The notes beneath the pieces are model-generated. The model ran no database searches, was not told where the DNA came from, and was given only the letters and a program-made list of their open reading frames with translations. A DNA stretch of 64,000 nt from Asaia bogorensis_B. Its GTDB lineage: Bacteria; Pseudomonadota; Alphaproteobacteria; Acetobacterales; Acetobacteraceae. Each line of letters begins with the position of its first letter. Within the stretch, counting starts at the first letter, position 1. A program made the translations under genes and the position numbers. The DNA lies in assembly GCF_900465315.1 (NCBI RefSeq), contig NZ_UBIX01000015.1, one strand, 5' to 3'. This document shows positions 53,705-61,243 of this stretch, piece by piece.

Positions 53705-54540
53705 CCGCCTCCATCACCCTTACTGCCCCTGAATATACAGACACCGATTTTCGACGTCTGCAGGGAATCGCACAAGAGCAAGCTGGCATCTGCCTGCCAG
53801 ACACCAAGAAGGCGCTCGTCTATGCACGTGTGTCGCGACGTGTGCGCGAAATGCAGATGGGCAGCTTCGAGGCGTATCTGCAGTTTGCCACCAGCCCCGC
53901 CGGCACGGTCGAGCTCGAAAAGCTGATCTGCGCTCTCACAACGAACGTAACGGGCTTCTTTCGTGAGCGGAATCACTTCGATCATTTGCGCACCGAAGTC
54001 ATGCCCTCCCTGATTCCCTTGCTTCGTCAGGGAAAGAAGATACGTATGTGGTCAGCGGCCTGCTCGACAGGGCAGGAGCCGTGGAGCATCGCCATGACGA
54101 CGCTAGGAAGCTTTCCGGAAATAGGGTCTTTTGATTTCCGCATTCTGGCGACAGACATCAACAGCGAAGTCGTGGCCCGTGCCGCCGAAGGCATTTATGC
54201 TCGCGACGAGCTCGAGGGAATTCCGGAGCGGGAACGTTCTCTCTATCTTGTGGACCATGGCGGTTCGGCAAGCATGAGCGCCTCGTTGCGTGCCCTACCA
54301 AGCTTTCGGGTCCTTAATCTGAATGCTGGATGGCCTTTCCGCGGCAGCTTTTCAGTCATCTTCTGCCGCAACGTTGTCATCTATTTCGATGATACGACGC
54401 GCGAAGCATTGTGGGCTCGTCTTGCCGAACGCCTCGAGCCGGGTGGCTTTCTTTATGTCGGTCATTCCGAACGCGTCGCCAATGCTGCGCAGTGCGGATT
54501 GACCAATATTGCACCGACTATATACAAAAAGGAGGGCTAG
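53701..54540 (+). CDS. cheR: CheR, chemoreceptor methyltransferase
   Basis: Adds methyl groups to receptor glutamates. N-terminal helical domain followed by a SAM-binding domain with RMWSAACSTGQEPWSIAMTT, and the CheR signature FDFRILATDINSEVVARAAE, VIFCRNVVIYFDD and GGFLYVGHSE. Its 279 residues are normal. One receptor in the window carries a tether for it (GWEDF). The 3' end contains the strong ribosome binding site of cheB. Confidence 0.96.
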   Translation: MTASITLTAPEYTDTDFRRLQGIAQEQAGICLPDTKKALVYARVSRRVREMQMGSFEAYLQFATSPAGTVELEKLICALTTNVTGFFRERNHFDHLRTEVMPSLIPLLRQGKKIRMWSAACSTGQEPWSIAMTTLGSFPEIGSFDFRILATDINSEVVARAAEGIYARDELEGIPERERSLYLVDHGGSASMSASLRALPSFRVLNLNAGWPFRGSFSVIFCRNVVIYFDDTTREALWARLAERLEPGGFLYVGHSERVANAAQCGLTNIAPTIYKKEG

Positions 54541-54542
54541 GT

Positions 54543-55583
54543 TTGTCCCCCCCGGTGAAAGTACTTGTAGTTGACGACTCCCGGACGGCGCGCGCGATGA
54601 TACGCCATGCTTTTCAGGGGCATCCTGATCTGCTGATCACAGGCGAAGCCTCCAATCCCCTCGAAGCCAAGGCTATGATCATCAAGGAACAGCCTGATGT
54701 CATTACGCTTGATATCGAAATGCCGAATATCAATGGGCTACAGTTCCTGGACAAGATCATGCGGTTGCGACCGATCCCGGTCGTCATGGTCTCGAGCCTG
54801 ACACAGCGGAATGCCGAACTGGCACTCACTGCCTTGCAGATGGGTGCCTTCGACTGTTTCCCCAAGGCAATGTCATCCGCCCCCGGAGTCAATGCCTATG
54901 CCGGCCTGCCAGGGATCGTCCGCCAGGCGGCAAAGTCCAAGCCGGAAACACGCGCCAAAGAGACGAAGCTGCCAGCATCGACACCCGAGCGCCTTGTCTG
55001 GTCTCAGGATTTTGCCGTTGTCGCCATAGGCTCATCGACCGGAGGCGTCGAGGCACTTGAGGAGGTCTTGAGCGGGTTCCCTCCTGACAGCCCACCCATT
55101 GTCATATGTCAGCATATGCCAGCATTTTTCACAGCAAGTTTCGCTGCCCGTCTCGATAAGAAAATAGAGGCGCTATCGATACGCGAAGCGCAGGATCGCG
55201 AAGTCCTGCGAAGGGGCGATGTCCGAATTGCGCCCGGTGGCTCTCATCATGTGACGGTTACCCTCAACGCTCAAACTGTTACGACACGACTGTATACGGG
55301 TCCCGCCGTCAACGGACATACGCCGTCTGTCGACGTACTGTTCGACTCGGTTGCGGAACAGGTGGGCAAGGCGGCGCTTGGCATCATTCTGACAGGTATG
55401 GGGCAGGATGGTGCAGAAGGGTTGCTAGCGATGCGCCGTTCAGGGGCTTGGACAATTGCGCAGGACAAAGCGACCTCGGTGGTGTACGGAATGCCCCGCG
55501 TCGCTGCTGAAATCGGGGCAGCGGCGCAGATCGTGCCGCTCAACCAGATCAGCCACGCCGCGATGACCGCTCGGGTACGTTAA
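54543..55583 (+). CDS. cheB: CheB, receptor methylesterase/response regulator
   Basis: Receiver domain with the phospho-Asp at Asp57 (VITLDIEMPNINGL) and a methylesterase domain with the catalytic triad Ser, His and Asp in AIGSSTGGVEAL, VICQHMPAFFTASF and LTGMGQDGAEG. The longer frame from 54411 lies inside cheR and has no similarity there. TTG at 54543 was chosen because AAGGAGGG, a near-perfect ribosome binding site, ends 8 bases upstream. That gives 346 residues, normal for the family. Confidence 0.95.
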   Translation: MSPPVKVLVVDDSRTARAMIRHAFQGHPDLLITGEASNPLEAKAMIIKEQPDVITLDIEMPNINGLQFLDKIMRLRPIPVVMVSSLTQRNAELALTALQMGAFDCFPKAMSSAPGVNAYAGLPGIVRQAAKSKPETRAKETKLPASTPERLVWSQDFAVVAIGSSTGGVEALEEVLSGFPPDSPPIVICQHMPAFFTASFAARLDKKIEALSIREAQDREVLRRGDVRIAPGGSHHVTVTLNAQTVTTRLYTGPAVNGHTPSVDVLFDSVAEQVGKAALGIILTGMGQDGAEGLLAMRRSGAWTIAQDKATSVVYGMPRVAAEIGAAAQIVPLNQISHAAMTARVR

Positions 55584-55662
55584 CACCATGATCCGCTTTA
55601 TTCGCCAATTATCAAAGCCTGTCACATTCCCTTCTCTCAGCGTGAAGCCCTAAGGACCCGAT

Positions 55663-56052
55663 ATGCCCGCAGCCTCTCAAATTCGAGCTCTGATTGTCGA
55701 TGACCAGGCTTCTATCCGTCAGGTTCTAGCCAACAATCTTGCCCAGCTTGGTTTCACGCAAGTAGCCCAGCGCAAGGACGGCAAGGAGGCACTTGAGTAT
55801 CTGGGGCAGAATCCCACCCACCTGGTGATCTCGGATTTCAACATGCCTGTCATGGACGGTCTCGCATTGCTTCGCGCAGTGCGAGAAAATCCCAAGACCC
55901 AGAAAACAGCTTTTGTCATTCTCACGAGCGAAGCGAGTCGTGATCTCGTACAAGAGGCAATCAAAGCGGGCGTGAACAATTTCCTCGCAAAGCCCTATAC
56001 CGTCGCCAAGCTACGCGAAGTACTGGAGAAGGTCTTCGGACCTATCACCTGA
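55663..56052 (+). CDS. cheY: CheY-type response regulator (second)
   Basis: Receiver of 129 residues. Acidic pair IVDDQASI, phospho-Asp at Asp58 in LVISDFNMPVMDGL, Thr in VILTSEASRD and Lys in NFLAKPY, all intact. Its sequence around the active site (NFLAKPYTVAKLREVLEKVF) is the more motor-CheY-like of the two. It lies between cheB (79 bp away) and cheD, with which it overlaps by one base. Confidence 0.95.
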   Translation: MPAASQIRALIVDDQASIRQVLANNLAQLGFTQVAQRKDGKEALEYLGQNPTHLVISDFNMPVMDGLALLRAVRENPKTQKTAFVILTSEASRDLVQEAIKAGVNNFLAKPYTVAKLREVLEKVFGPIT

Positions 56053-56612
56053 TGCAACAGCAAATGCTTACCCAAACCGTCATTCAGGGTGATGTCGTTG
56101 TTGCCGGGGGGGCTGACACTCTGCTTACCACCCTGCTGGGATCGTGCATTTCCGTATGCATGTACGATCCACTTGCCGGGATAGGTGGCATGAATCACTT
56201 TCTCCTTCCTACAGGAGAAGGATGCGACAACAGCACGGCCCTTCGTTTCGGGGTAAATGCTATGGAAAAGCTGATAAACGGCATCCTGACTTCTGGCGGC
56301 AAGAGAGACCGCCTGTTGTGCAAGGCATTTGGAGGCGCTGCGATCGTGCCTTCCCTGGGCAAGATCGGTCAGGAAAACAGCCTCTTTGTGATGGGATACC
56401 TTGCAAACGAGAGAATATCCTGCGTCGCGCAAAGTCTGGGGGGCACACAGGCGAGACGCATACGCTTTTGGCCAGCCACCGGGCGCGCACAGCAAAATCT
56501 TGTCGAGGATGGCCGCGCAATCGGTGTTCAGGAGCAGGCCTATAACAAGAAAGAAGCCGCTTTCGAAAGAAAGTGGAAAACTGACGACAAGACCCATGTC
56601 GAGCTATTTTGA
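56052..56612 (+). CDS. cheD: CheD, receptor deamidase
   Basis: Converts receptor glutamines to glutamates. The catalytic Cys is in TLLGSCISVCMYDPLAGIGG and His in MNHFLLP, both in the expected order, followed by a Thr-containing FGGAAIVPSLGKIG segment. Its 186 residues match the family. The start overlaps the cheY stop (TGATG). Confidence 0.93.
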   Translation: MQQQMLTQTVIQGDVVVAGGADTLLTTLLGSCISVCMYDPLAGIGGMNHFLLPTGEGCDNSTALRFGVNAMEKLINGILTSGGKRDRLLCKAFGGAAIVPSLGKIGQENSLFVMGYLANERISCVAQSLGGTQARRIRFWPATGRAQQNLVEDGRAIGVQEQAYNKKEAAFERKWKTDDKTHVELF

Positions 56613-56735
56613 AAGATCGCCAATCGTCCAGGGGCTGACGCGACACCCCCTCCAGTCGCAGCAAATGAGGTTCAGAGTTTTTACGCGCCTGCCAATCTAC
56701 GGGAAATACCTCCCAGCTTAAGCTATTTGGGATTC

Positions 56736-57089
56736 ATGCAATCGATGAACACCGAGCCTCGCGAATTTATATCCAATATTGTTGCGCAACTGGTTATCAC
56801 ACATGGCGATCTGCTAAGTGTGCAGGCAGCTATCGAGAGATCCGCGCTTAATATGAGTTTTCATGAAAGCGAGATCAGAAATCTGCAGAAGCTCGATCAC
56901 GCGACCCAGTTTGTCGACGCAATCACTATCATACTACGCAACTTCATGCACACGGCGTGCCGTGATGATGACACACAGCTGAATCTCGAAGATCTTCTCA
57001 AAGATGTCCAACTTGGAAGTGTGCAGGGTCTCTTTACAGGCAGGAATGCCCCTTCACCAGCCGCCGCCGGCGAAATAGATTTCTTCTGA
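56736..57089 (+). CDS. cheT: CheT-like candidate CheY-P phosphatase
   Basis: A 117-residue helical protein at the end of the che operon, right after cheD. It contains the phosphatase motif DxxxQ (Asp54 to Gln58 in QKLDHATQFVDAI), the pair of residues that CheZ uses (Asp143 and Gln147 in E. coli). The tail is Ala/Pro-rich and ends GEIDFF, like the C-terminal CheY-binding tail of CheZ. In Sinorhizobium meliloti, CheT is a small protein with this motif from the same operon position. I therefore call it CheT-like. Overall similarity is weak. TTG at 56727 and ATG at 56745 are other starts. A 120-bp gap separates it from cheD. Confidence 0.62.
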   Translation: MQSMNTEPREFISNIVAQLVITHGDLLSVQAAIERSALNMSFHESEIRNLQKLDHATQFVDAITIILRNFMHTACRDDDTQLNLEDLLKDVQLGSVQGLFTGRNAPSPAAAGEIDFF

Positions 57090-57117
57090 GAGTTATCTCT
57101 GGTCTGATCAGTGTGTT

Positions 57118-57136
57118 CGGGCTGTTGATCAGCCCG
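57118..57136. terminator. stem-loop at the cheT / flaF junction
   Basis: A 7-bp perfect inverted repeat, CGGGCTG / CAGCCCG, with a 5-base loop, 29 bp after the cheT-like stop and overlapping the flaF stop on the opposite strand. Position suggests a bidirectional terminator for the che operon and flaF. No strong T-run follows. Confidence 0.4.
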
Positions 57137-57491
57137 TCACTCCTGTTAATCCGTCAAGCACATCCCGGGAAATATCAATAAGGGGAAATAGAGTCAGCTT
57201 ATCGTTCAGGATAGCCTGGATCCCGTATTTCTGAGCTTTATCCGCAAGGTCTATAATCAATGCCCGTTCATCATCCGGCGTATGGCCGCTGTCAATGATA
57301 TTGGCCTTCATGATCAGCGACCATAATTTCTGGTGTCGGTCGAGAGCTTTGGCGCGCAGGCTCGCATCTGCCTCTGCATTTTGCAACTCTTCGATCATCA
57401 TGGTGAAAGCGACCACCTCCGCTTCTCTACCGGACAGGCTTGTCTCTGCGACTGCTTTATAGGCGCGTAATCCAGGGTGCATGGCGTTCAT
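57129..57491 (-). CDS. flaF: FlaF, flagellin synthesis regulator
   Basis: In Caulobacter, FlaF helps flagellin be made and exported while FlbT represses flagellin mRNA. This 120-residue protein has the FlaF pattern: AYKAVAETSLSGREAEVVAF early, then ALDRHQKLWSLIMKANI and ALIIDLADKAQKYGIQAI. It lies near the flagellin, as flaF usually does. flbT, its usual partner, is not present in this stretch. Confidence 0.88.
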   Translation of the reverse strand: MNAMHPGLRAYKAVAETSLSGREAEVVAFTMMIEELQNAEADASLRAKALDRHQKLWSLIMKANIIDSGHTPDDERALIIDLADKAQKYGIQAILNDKLTLFPLIDISRDVLDGLTGVTG

Positions 57492-57572
57492 TTTTCAGCC
57501 CTTGCGGCAAGTCGGTGGTGATTAACTCTACTATCTCAGTCAGGCTGAACATCAAGATCCTATGCGTAGGAT

Positions 57573-58466
57573 CTACTCTTTTGGAACAGGTGGATGATCT
57601 GAGCCTACACTTGGGAGCCATGAGAGTGTGCCCACACTACCCGCATGACCAGCCACGCTGTCAGGACCACTCCGGTTAAGGTGGAAATTACGTACGCCAG
57701 CCAGATACTGCGACACCGTGTTGACCCGCTCGGGAAACATGTATCCCATGATCGCTGATATCTTCCGCGGGTTCATGCTGTTTGCAATCGACACGAGCAC
57801 GTGGATATCCATGATATTGAAAACCGCAGCGGCCTCTCTCGGCGGCATTTCCTCGTAGATCTTCACGAGACGCGAGGTCTCTGCGACCATCATCTCTTTA
57901 TGCTGCGCCTGTTTTTCAGCAAGTTCGGCCATCGAATTATCAATGGCGCGCATCTTCTCCTCAAGAACGATACGTGCCGAGTCCAGAACGTGTTTCTGCT
58001 CCTCAAGCTTGCGACGTTCATCCTCTATGGATCCCTGGTGCGACAGCAGACGTTTTACCAGTTCAGCCTGGGCCTGATCTGTGGTCGGTGTATCTGTCAC
58101 GTCCGTAGCACCACCCGGCACACAGGATATGCCGATACAGGATGCCGCAGGACCATCGTTCTTCAGGAAGGCTGCGTCGACCGGAATTGCATCGTCGTCA
58201 GCTCGGATCCCTTCCGATGTCACAGGGATGGTCTTCCACCCTTCCGTATTCGCCGAAGCCGCAGATACCGAAGGCTGCTCATTATGAGGTTTGGGAAGTG
58301 GTGCCTGAAGCTTGGCAGTCAGATTTGCTGTATCGGTGTTTTCAGGTTGGGTGCTGCGGTCATCTTCACCCATACGACTGGCGAGCGCATGCACATTCAT
58401 CGCAAGCGCTAGTGTCATAAAGATGGTCGACACATGGAGTAGACGCCCAAGTGGAATTCGCGGCAT
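57573..58466 (-). CDS. motE: MotE-like/MgtE-N-domain flagellar protein
   Basis: A 297-residue protein with an N-terminal membrane helix or signal sequence (about residues 8-30), a Pro/Ser-rich region (35-140), a coiled coil (about 150-215, LVKRLLSHQGSIEDERRKLE onward), and a C-terminal MgtE-N-like domain with LVKIYEEMPPREAAAVFNIM and ANSMNPRKISAIMGYMFPER. MotE of Sinorhizobium has this plan and is a periplasmic chaperone of the stator-associated MotC. That name is used by resemblance. motC was not seen in the window. An ATG at 58481 is an alternative start. Confidence 0.75.
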   Translation of the reverse strand: MPRIPLGRLLHVSTIFMTLALAMNVHALASRMGEDDRSTQPENTDTANLTAKLQAPLPKPHNEQPSVSAASANTEGWKTIPVTSEGIRADDDAIPVDAAFLKNDGPAASCIGISCVPGGATDVTDTPTTDQAQAELVKRLLSHQGSIEDERRKLEEQKHVLDSARIVLEEKMRAIDNSMAELAEKQAQHKEMMVAETSRLVKIYEEMPPREAAAVFNIMDIHVLVSIANSMNPRKISAIMGYMFPERVNTVSQYLAGVRNFHLNRSGPDSVAGHAGSVGTLSWLPSVGSDHPPVPKE

Positions 58467-59144
58467 GACCAAGAAACCCAAAATTCAAATAGACAGATCA
58501 GAAAAAATAATCCGATATATACACTAACTACTTAGATACATTAGTTTATATATTTAAATTCGTCCTGCGATGATACTTTGCCCGTTAAAGGTCAAAATAT
58601 CGATAACATTCGCATCACGTAATAGTTATGCCTGCCCGATTTGGCAAGCACTTTTATCACGAAGAGTTGCTACACTCACCTCGCCCGTCTCTCACCTGGC
58701 AAAGAGAGGGTTGAGACTGGGCACCCGCGAGGAGGCCGCACTCCAACAGGGATCGTGATACGAGACCTGCTGTCTCGGCGCCTCGTGGTGCACGGCCCTC
58801 CACGCAACGACGGGCTCAAGACAGCTAATCTCAGGTTAGAGCCTGCACCGCACCACAAGTCTTGGTCGTCTCGGGCGCTGCACATCCAGCCCCCCAAGCC
58901 AGCATTCTGACGAGAGCAGTCGGATCGCGCATCAATCTTAGCTTCAGACCATGCAGTGTAACCATGATGATGGCCTCAATAGCGCGCCGAACCAGGCCGT
59001 TCGCGATATGGTGTGTGGGCTGCCTATCGTAAGACATGCCAATCGTCAGGAAACCCTCTCGCCTCGATATCGGTGATCGAGGCACCTTGCTGCGCTATAT
59101 CGAAATTAACAACGCGCTTCATCAAAGCCCTTCCGGCCAACCAC
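58467..59144. other. gene-poor region upstream of flagellin
   Basis: About 680 bp without a convincing gene. The first 100 bp after motE are AT-rich. A segment near 58677-58730 forms an imperfect inverted repeat (CTCGCCCGTCTCTCACCT and its partner GGTTGAGACTGGGCACCCGC), reminiscent of dispersed intergenic palindromic repeats. Minus-strand ORFs at 58831-59085 and 59024-59326 show no recognisable family and the second reads into the flagellin repeat, so I do not call them. Remnants of a decayed gene cannot be excluded. Confidence 0.4.
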
Positions 59145-59393
59145 CGGTCATCGCTGTTTGCTGTATCGTCTGTGGTATGATCGAACGTGATGGCTGTACG
59201 GGTATCATCTGGGTTCTTCCATTCTGGTAATCTTCTCTTATCCATTTCGGGTTTTATGATGCTTGCGTGGCCCGATATCTGGGCGAGCACCAGGAGAAAT
59301 TCGATGAGCCTTTCAATCAACACCAATGCCTCGGCGATGGTCGCCGTTCAGACCCTGAACGCCACCCAGACGGCCCTGAGCAACGCTGAAAAC
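59145..59393 (+). repeat. 249-bp repeat copy 1 (flagellin upstream region and first 30 codons)
   Basis: Identical to 59395-59643 and to 63752-64000. It comprises about 159 bp of upstream sequence plus the first 30 codons of a flagellin gene. It ends directly at the single N at 59394. Left flank differs from that of copy 3. Confidence 0.9.
59304..59393 (+). CDS. fliC: flagellin, 5' end only (cut by the N)
   Basis: The first 30 codons of a flagellin (MSLSINTNASAMVAVQTLNA and on), preceded by AGGAG 8 bases upstream. Reading stops at the unknown base 59394, after which sequence restarts at the beginning of the 249-bp repeat. This is most likely the same gene as 59554-60660 shown twice by the assembly, or a second flagellin whose remainder is missing. 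Confidence 0.7.
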
Positions 59394-59394
59394 N
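59394..59394. other. single unknown base (N), assembly joint
   Basis: The only non-ACGT base in the window. Copy 1 of the 249-bp repeat ends immediately before it and copy 2 begins immediately after it, as expected where two contigs overlapping by a repeat node were placed end to end. Confidence 0.9.
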
Positions 59395-59643
59395 CGGTCA
59401 TCGCTGTTTGCTGTATCGTCTGTGGTATGATCGAACGTGATGGCTGTACGGGTATCATCTGGGTTCTTCCATTCTGGTAATCTTCTCTTATCCATTTCGG
59501 GTTTTATGATGCTTGCGTGGCCCGATATCTGGGCGAGCACCAGGAGAAATTCGATGAGCCTTTCAATCAACACCAATGCCTCGGCGATGGTCGCCGTTCA
59601 GACCCTGAACGCCACCCAGACGGCCCTGAGCAACGCTGAAAAC
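59395..59643 (+). repeat. 249-bp repeat copy 2
   Basis: Begins right after the N and continues into a flagellin reading frame. It is the only copy followed by downstream flagellin sequence. Content is the same as copy 1: flagellin upstream region plus 30 codons. Confidence 0.9.
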
Positions 59644-60660
59644 ACCATCTCGACCGGCCGCAAGGTCTCGAGCGCTGCCGACAACGCCGCTGCCTACGGC
59701 ATCGCGCAGCAGATGCAGGGCAACGTCTCTGGCCAGTCCGCTGTGAATGACGGCCTCTCCTTCGCCGCACAGACGGTCAGCTCGACCAGCACCGCCGTCA
59801 ACCAGATCATCAGCGTGCTCAACAGCGTCCAGAACGCAGTGACCACCCTTGGCAACAACCAGGGCAGCCCGGCCGCTCTCGACCAGATCGGCACCCAGAT
59901 CACCGGCCTGCTCCAGCAGATCGATACCATCGCACGTAACGCAACCTTCAACGGCGTGAACCTGATCTCGGGCAGCACAAGCGACGGCCTGGGGATCACG
60001 TCCAGCAACCTCAGCTACATCACCGGCCTTCAGGGCGACCAGACGACCGTCACAGGCTTCAACGCCGCCATCGCTTCCTACATGGGCGGAAGCAGCGTCG
60101 CTGGCGCACCGGCCGTTTCCTCCTCGTTCTTCCAGAGCGGCATCGCCGGCACAAGCCTGACCGACGCACTGGGCCTCACCACGGGCAGCGGCACGAGCGG
60201 TGCAAACCCGACCACCAACGTGTTCGAGTCCACCGGTGGCGTACTCGGCGGCAACAAGAGCGTTTCCGACATGATCTCGCAGGTTCAGGCCGCCATCAAG
60301 GCCATGACCTTCGTGACCTCCACCCTGGGCGCAAACACCAACGTCATCAACAACATGAGCACCTACGGCTCAAGCATCTCCGACAACCTCACCAACGGTA
60401 TCGGCTCCCTGACCGACGCAGACATGTCCGCAGCCAGCGCCAAGCTGACATCGCTTCAGACCAAGCAGTCCCTCGCCATCAAGTCGCTTACCATCGCCAA
60501 CTCACAGTCTTCTCCAGACCAGGATAGAATGTCTGCATCGGCCGCAATGGCAGAACATGTGCCAGCATTTTGGAAATACCGCCGGGTGAGATGGAATAAC
60601 CAATCAGCCCGTGAGCGCGCAGCAAGCCAAACAGCAATGACTGCCCCGATTTTTTTCTGA
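59554..60660 (+). CDS. fliC: flagellin with foreign C-terminal end
   Basis: Main filament protein. The N-terminal D0/D1 region is clear (MSLSINTNASAMVAVQTLNA, then SNAENTISTGRKVSSAADNA and QGNVSGQSAVNDGLSFAAQT), as is the C-terminal D1 region (SAKLTSLQTKQSLAIKSLTI). Flagellin homology stops at about residue 318 (ANSQ, base 60507). A normal flagellin would end within about ten residues with a sequence like PQSLLSLF. Here 50 unrelated residues follow, which are the antisense of the neighbouring glycosyltransferase gene. The last D0 residues needed for polymerisation are thus absent. The start ATG has AGGAG upstream and is 117 bases inside the longer frame from 59437. Confidence 0.9.
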   Translation: MSLSINTNASAMVAVQTLNATQTALSNAENTISTGRKVSSAADNAAAYGIAQQMQGNVSGQSAVNDGLSFAAQTVSSTSTAVNQIISVLNSVQNAVTTLGNNQGSPAALDQIGTQITGLLQQIDTIARNATFNGVNLISGSTSDGLGITSSNLSYITGLQGDQTTVTGFNAAIASYMGGSSVAGAPAVSSSFFQSGIAGTSLTDALGLTTGSGTSGANPTTNVFESTGGVLGGNKSVSDMISQVQAAIKAMTFVTSTLGANTNVINNMSTYGSSISDNLTNGIGSLTDADMSAASAKLTSLQTKQSLAIKSLTIANSQSSPDQDRMSASAAMAEHVPAFWKYRRVRWNNQSARERAASQTAMTAPIFF

Positions 60661-61105
60661 AATCTTCTTTGTATTTCAAAAGATTTTGGTGATCAAAGCG
60701 CGACGTGCAATAAAACCCTGTCTCCGCATTTCTAAATGTGAGGTGGGCATCTGTGTTGTATCCCCACAACACCAGATCCCAATCTTCAGGCAGCGTGGCC
60801 AAGAGGTCAGTGCTTTTTTCATCGAAACTCTCGCTGATGATCGCATCATCTTCGAAAACTGTGCATCCCTGCCCTTCTTGCAGGGCGTTCGTCCATATCG
60901 TGAGATGAGACATGGCGCAGCCAAGCGCTCCAACGCTGTATTGCAAAGCGGGATCCAGGATCTTCTGTGCAATAAGCACTGCGCGATCGAGCCTCAGACC
61001 GTCGATTGCCTCAAAAACCCGTACATCTGTGAAGGTAGGATTGTCGCGGCGAAAGGCCTCTAGTCGTTCAGGCGTGCGTGCGAGTGTGATAAGCCATTTG
61101 TTCAT
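60488..61105 (-). CDS. GT25-family glycosyltransferase, 3'-truncated
   Basis: Resembles glycosyltransferase family 25 (LOS/LPS beta-galactosyltransferase type). It has MNKWLITLARTPERLEAFRR, then ALGCAMSHLTIWTNALQEGQ, the acidic motif CTVFEDDAIIS and DLVLWGYNTDAHLTF. Near the end GLIGYSISPGGISKMLAHVL leads to FYPGLEKT, after which sequence becomes the antisense of flagellin (VSWRW, stop). GT25 proteins usually go on for several dozen residues with another conserved region, so the 3' end is missing. The N-terminal domain of the next gene's product is its paralogue. The start at 61105 has ACGGAA just upstream. GTG at 61120 is an alternative. Confidence 0.82.
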   Translation of the reverse strand: MNKWLITLARTPERLEAFRRDNPTFTDVRVFEAIDGLRLDRAVLIAQKILDPALQYSVGALGCAMSHLTIWTNALQEGQGCTVFEDDAIISESFDEKSTDLLATLPEDWDLVLWGYNTDAHLTFRNAETGFYCTSRFDHQNLLKYKEDFRKKSGQSLLFGLLRAHGLIGYSISPGGISKMLAHVLPLRPMQTFYPGLEKTVSWRW

Positions 61106-61243
61106 ACGTTCCGTTTCCACACGCTCTAAATCTGATGAACATAAACTTTTTGAATCACGAAAACATAACCGCGAGTCGATGAAAGACGTGGACCGCGAAA
61201 GCGCATCTCCACCTGCGGCGCCCGGAGTCAGCTCTATCGTTAT

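Noticed and set aside
54411..54542. CheB start 44 codons upstream inside cheR
   Set aside because: No receiver similarity before MSPPVKVLVVDD, and the TTG has a strong ribosome binding site.
58831..59326. Minus-strand ORFs between motE and flagellin
   Set aside because: No recognisable domains; one runs into the flagellin repeat and changes meaning across the N. Possible decayed gene, but no support.
59501..59527. GCCCGATA upstream of flagellin as a sigma-28 -10 element (GCCGATAA)
   Set aside because: One extra C, and no TAAA at the right distance upstream. The flagellin promoter must be within the repeat but I cannot place it.
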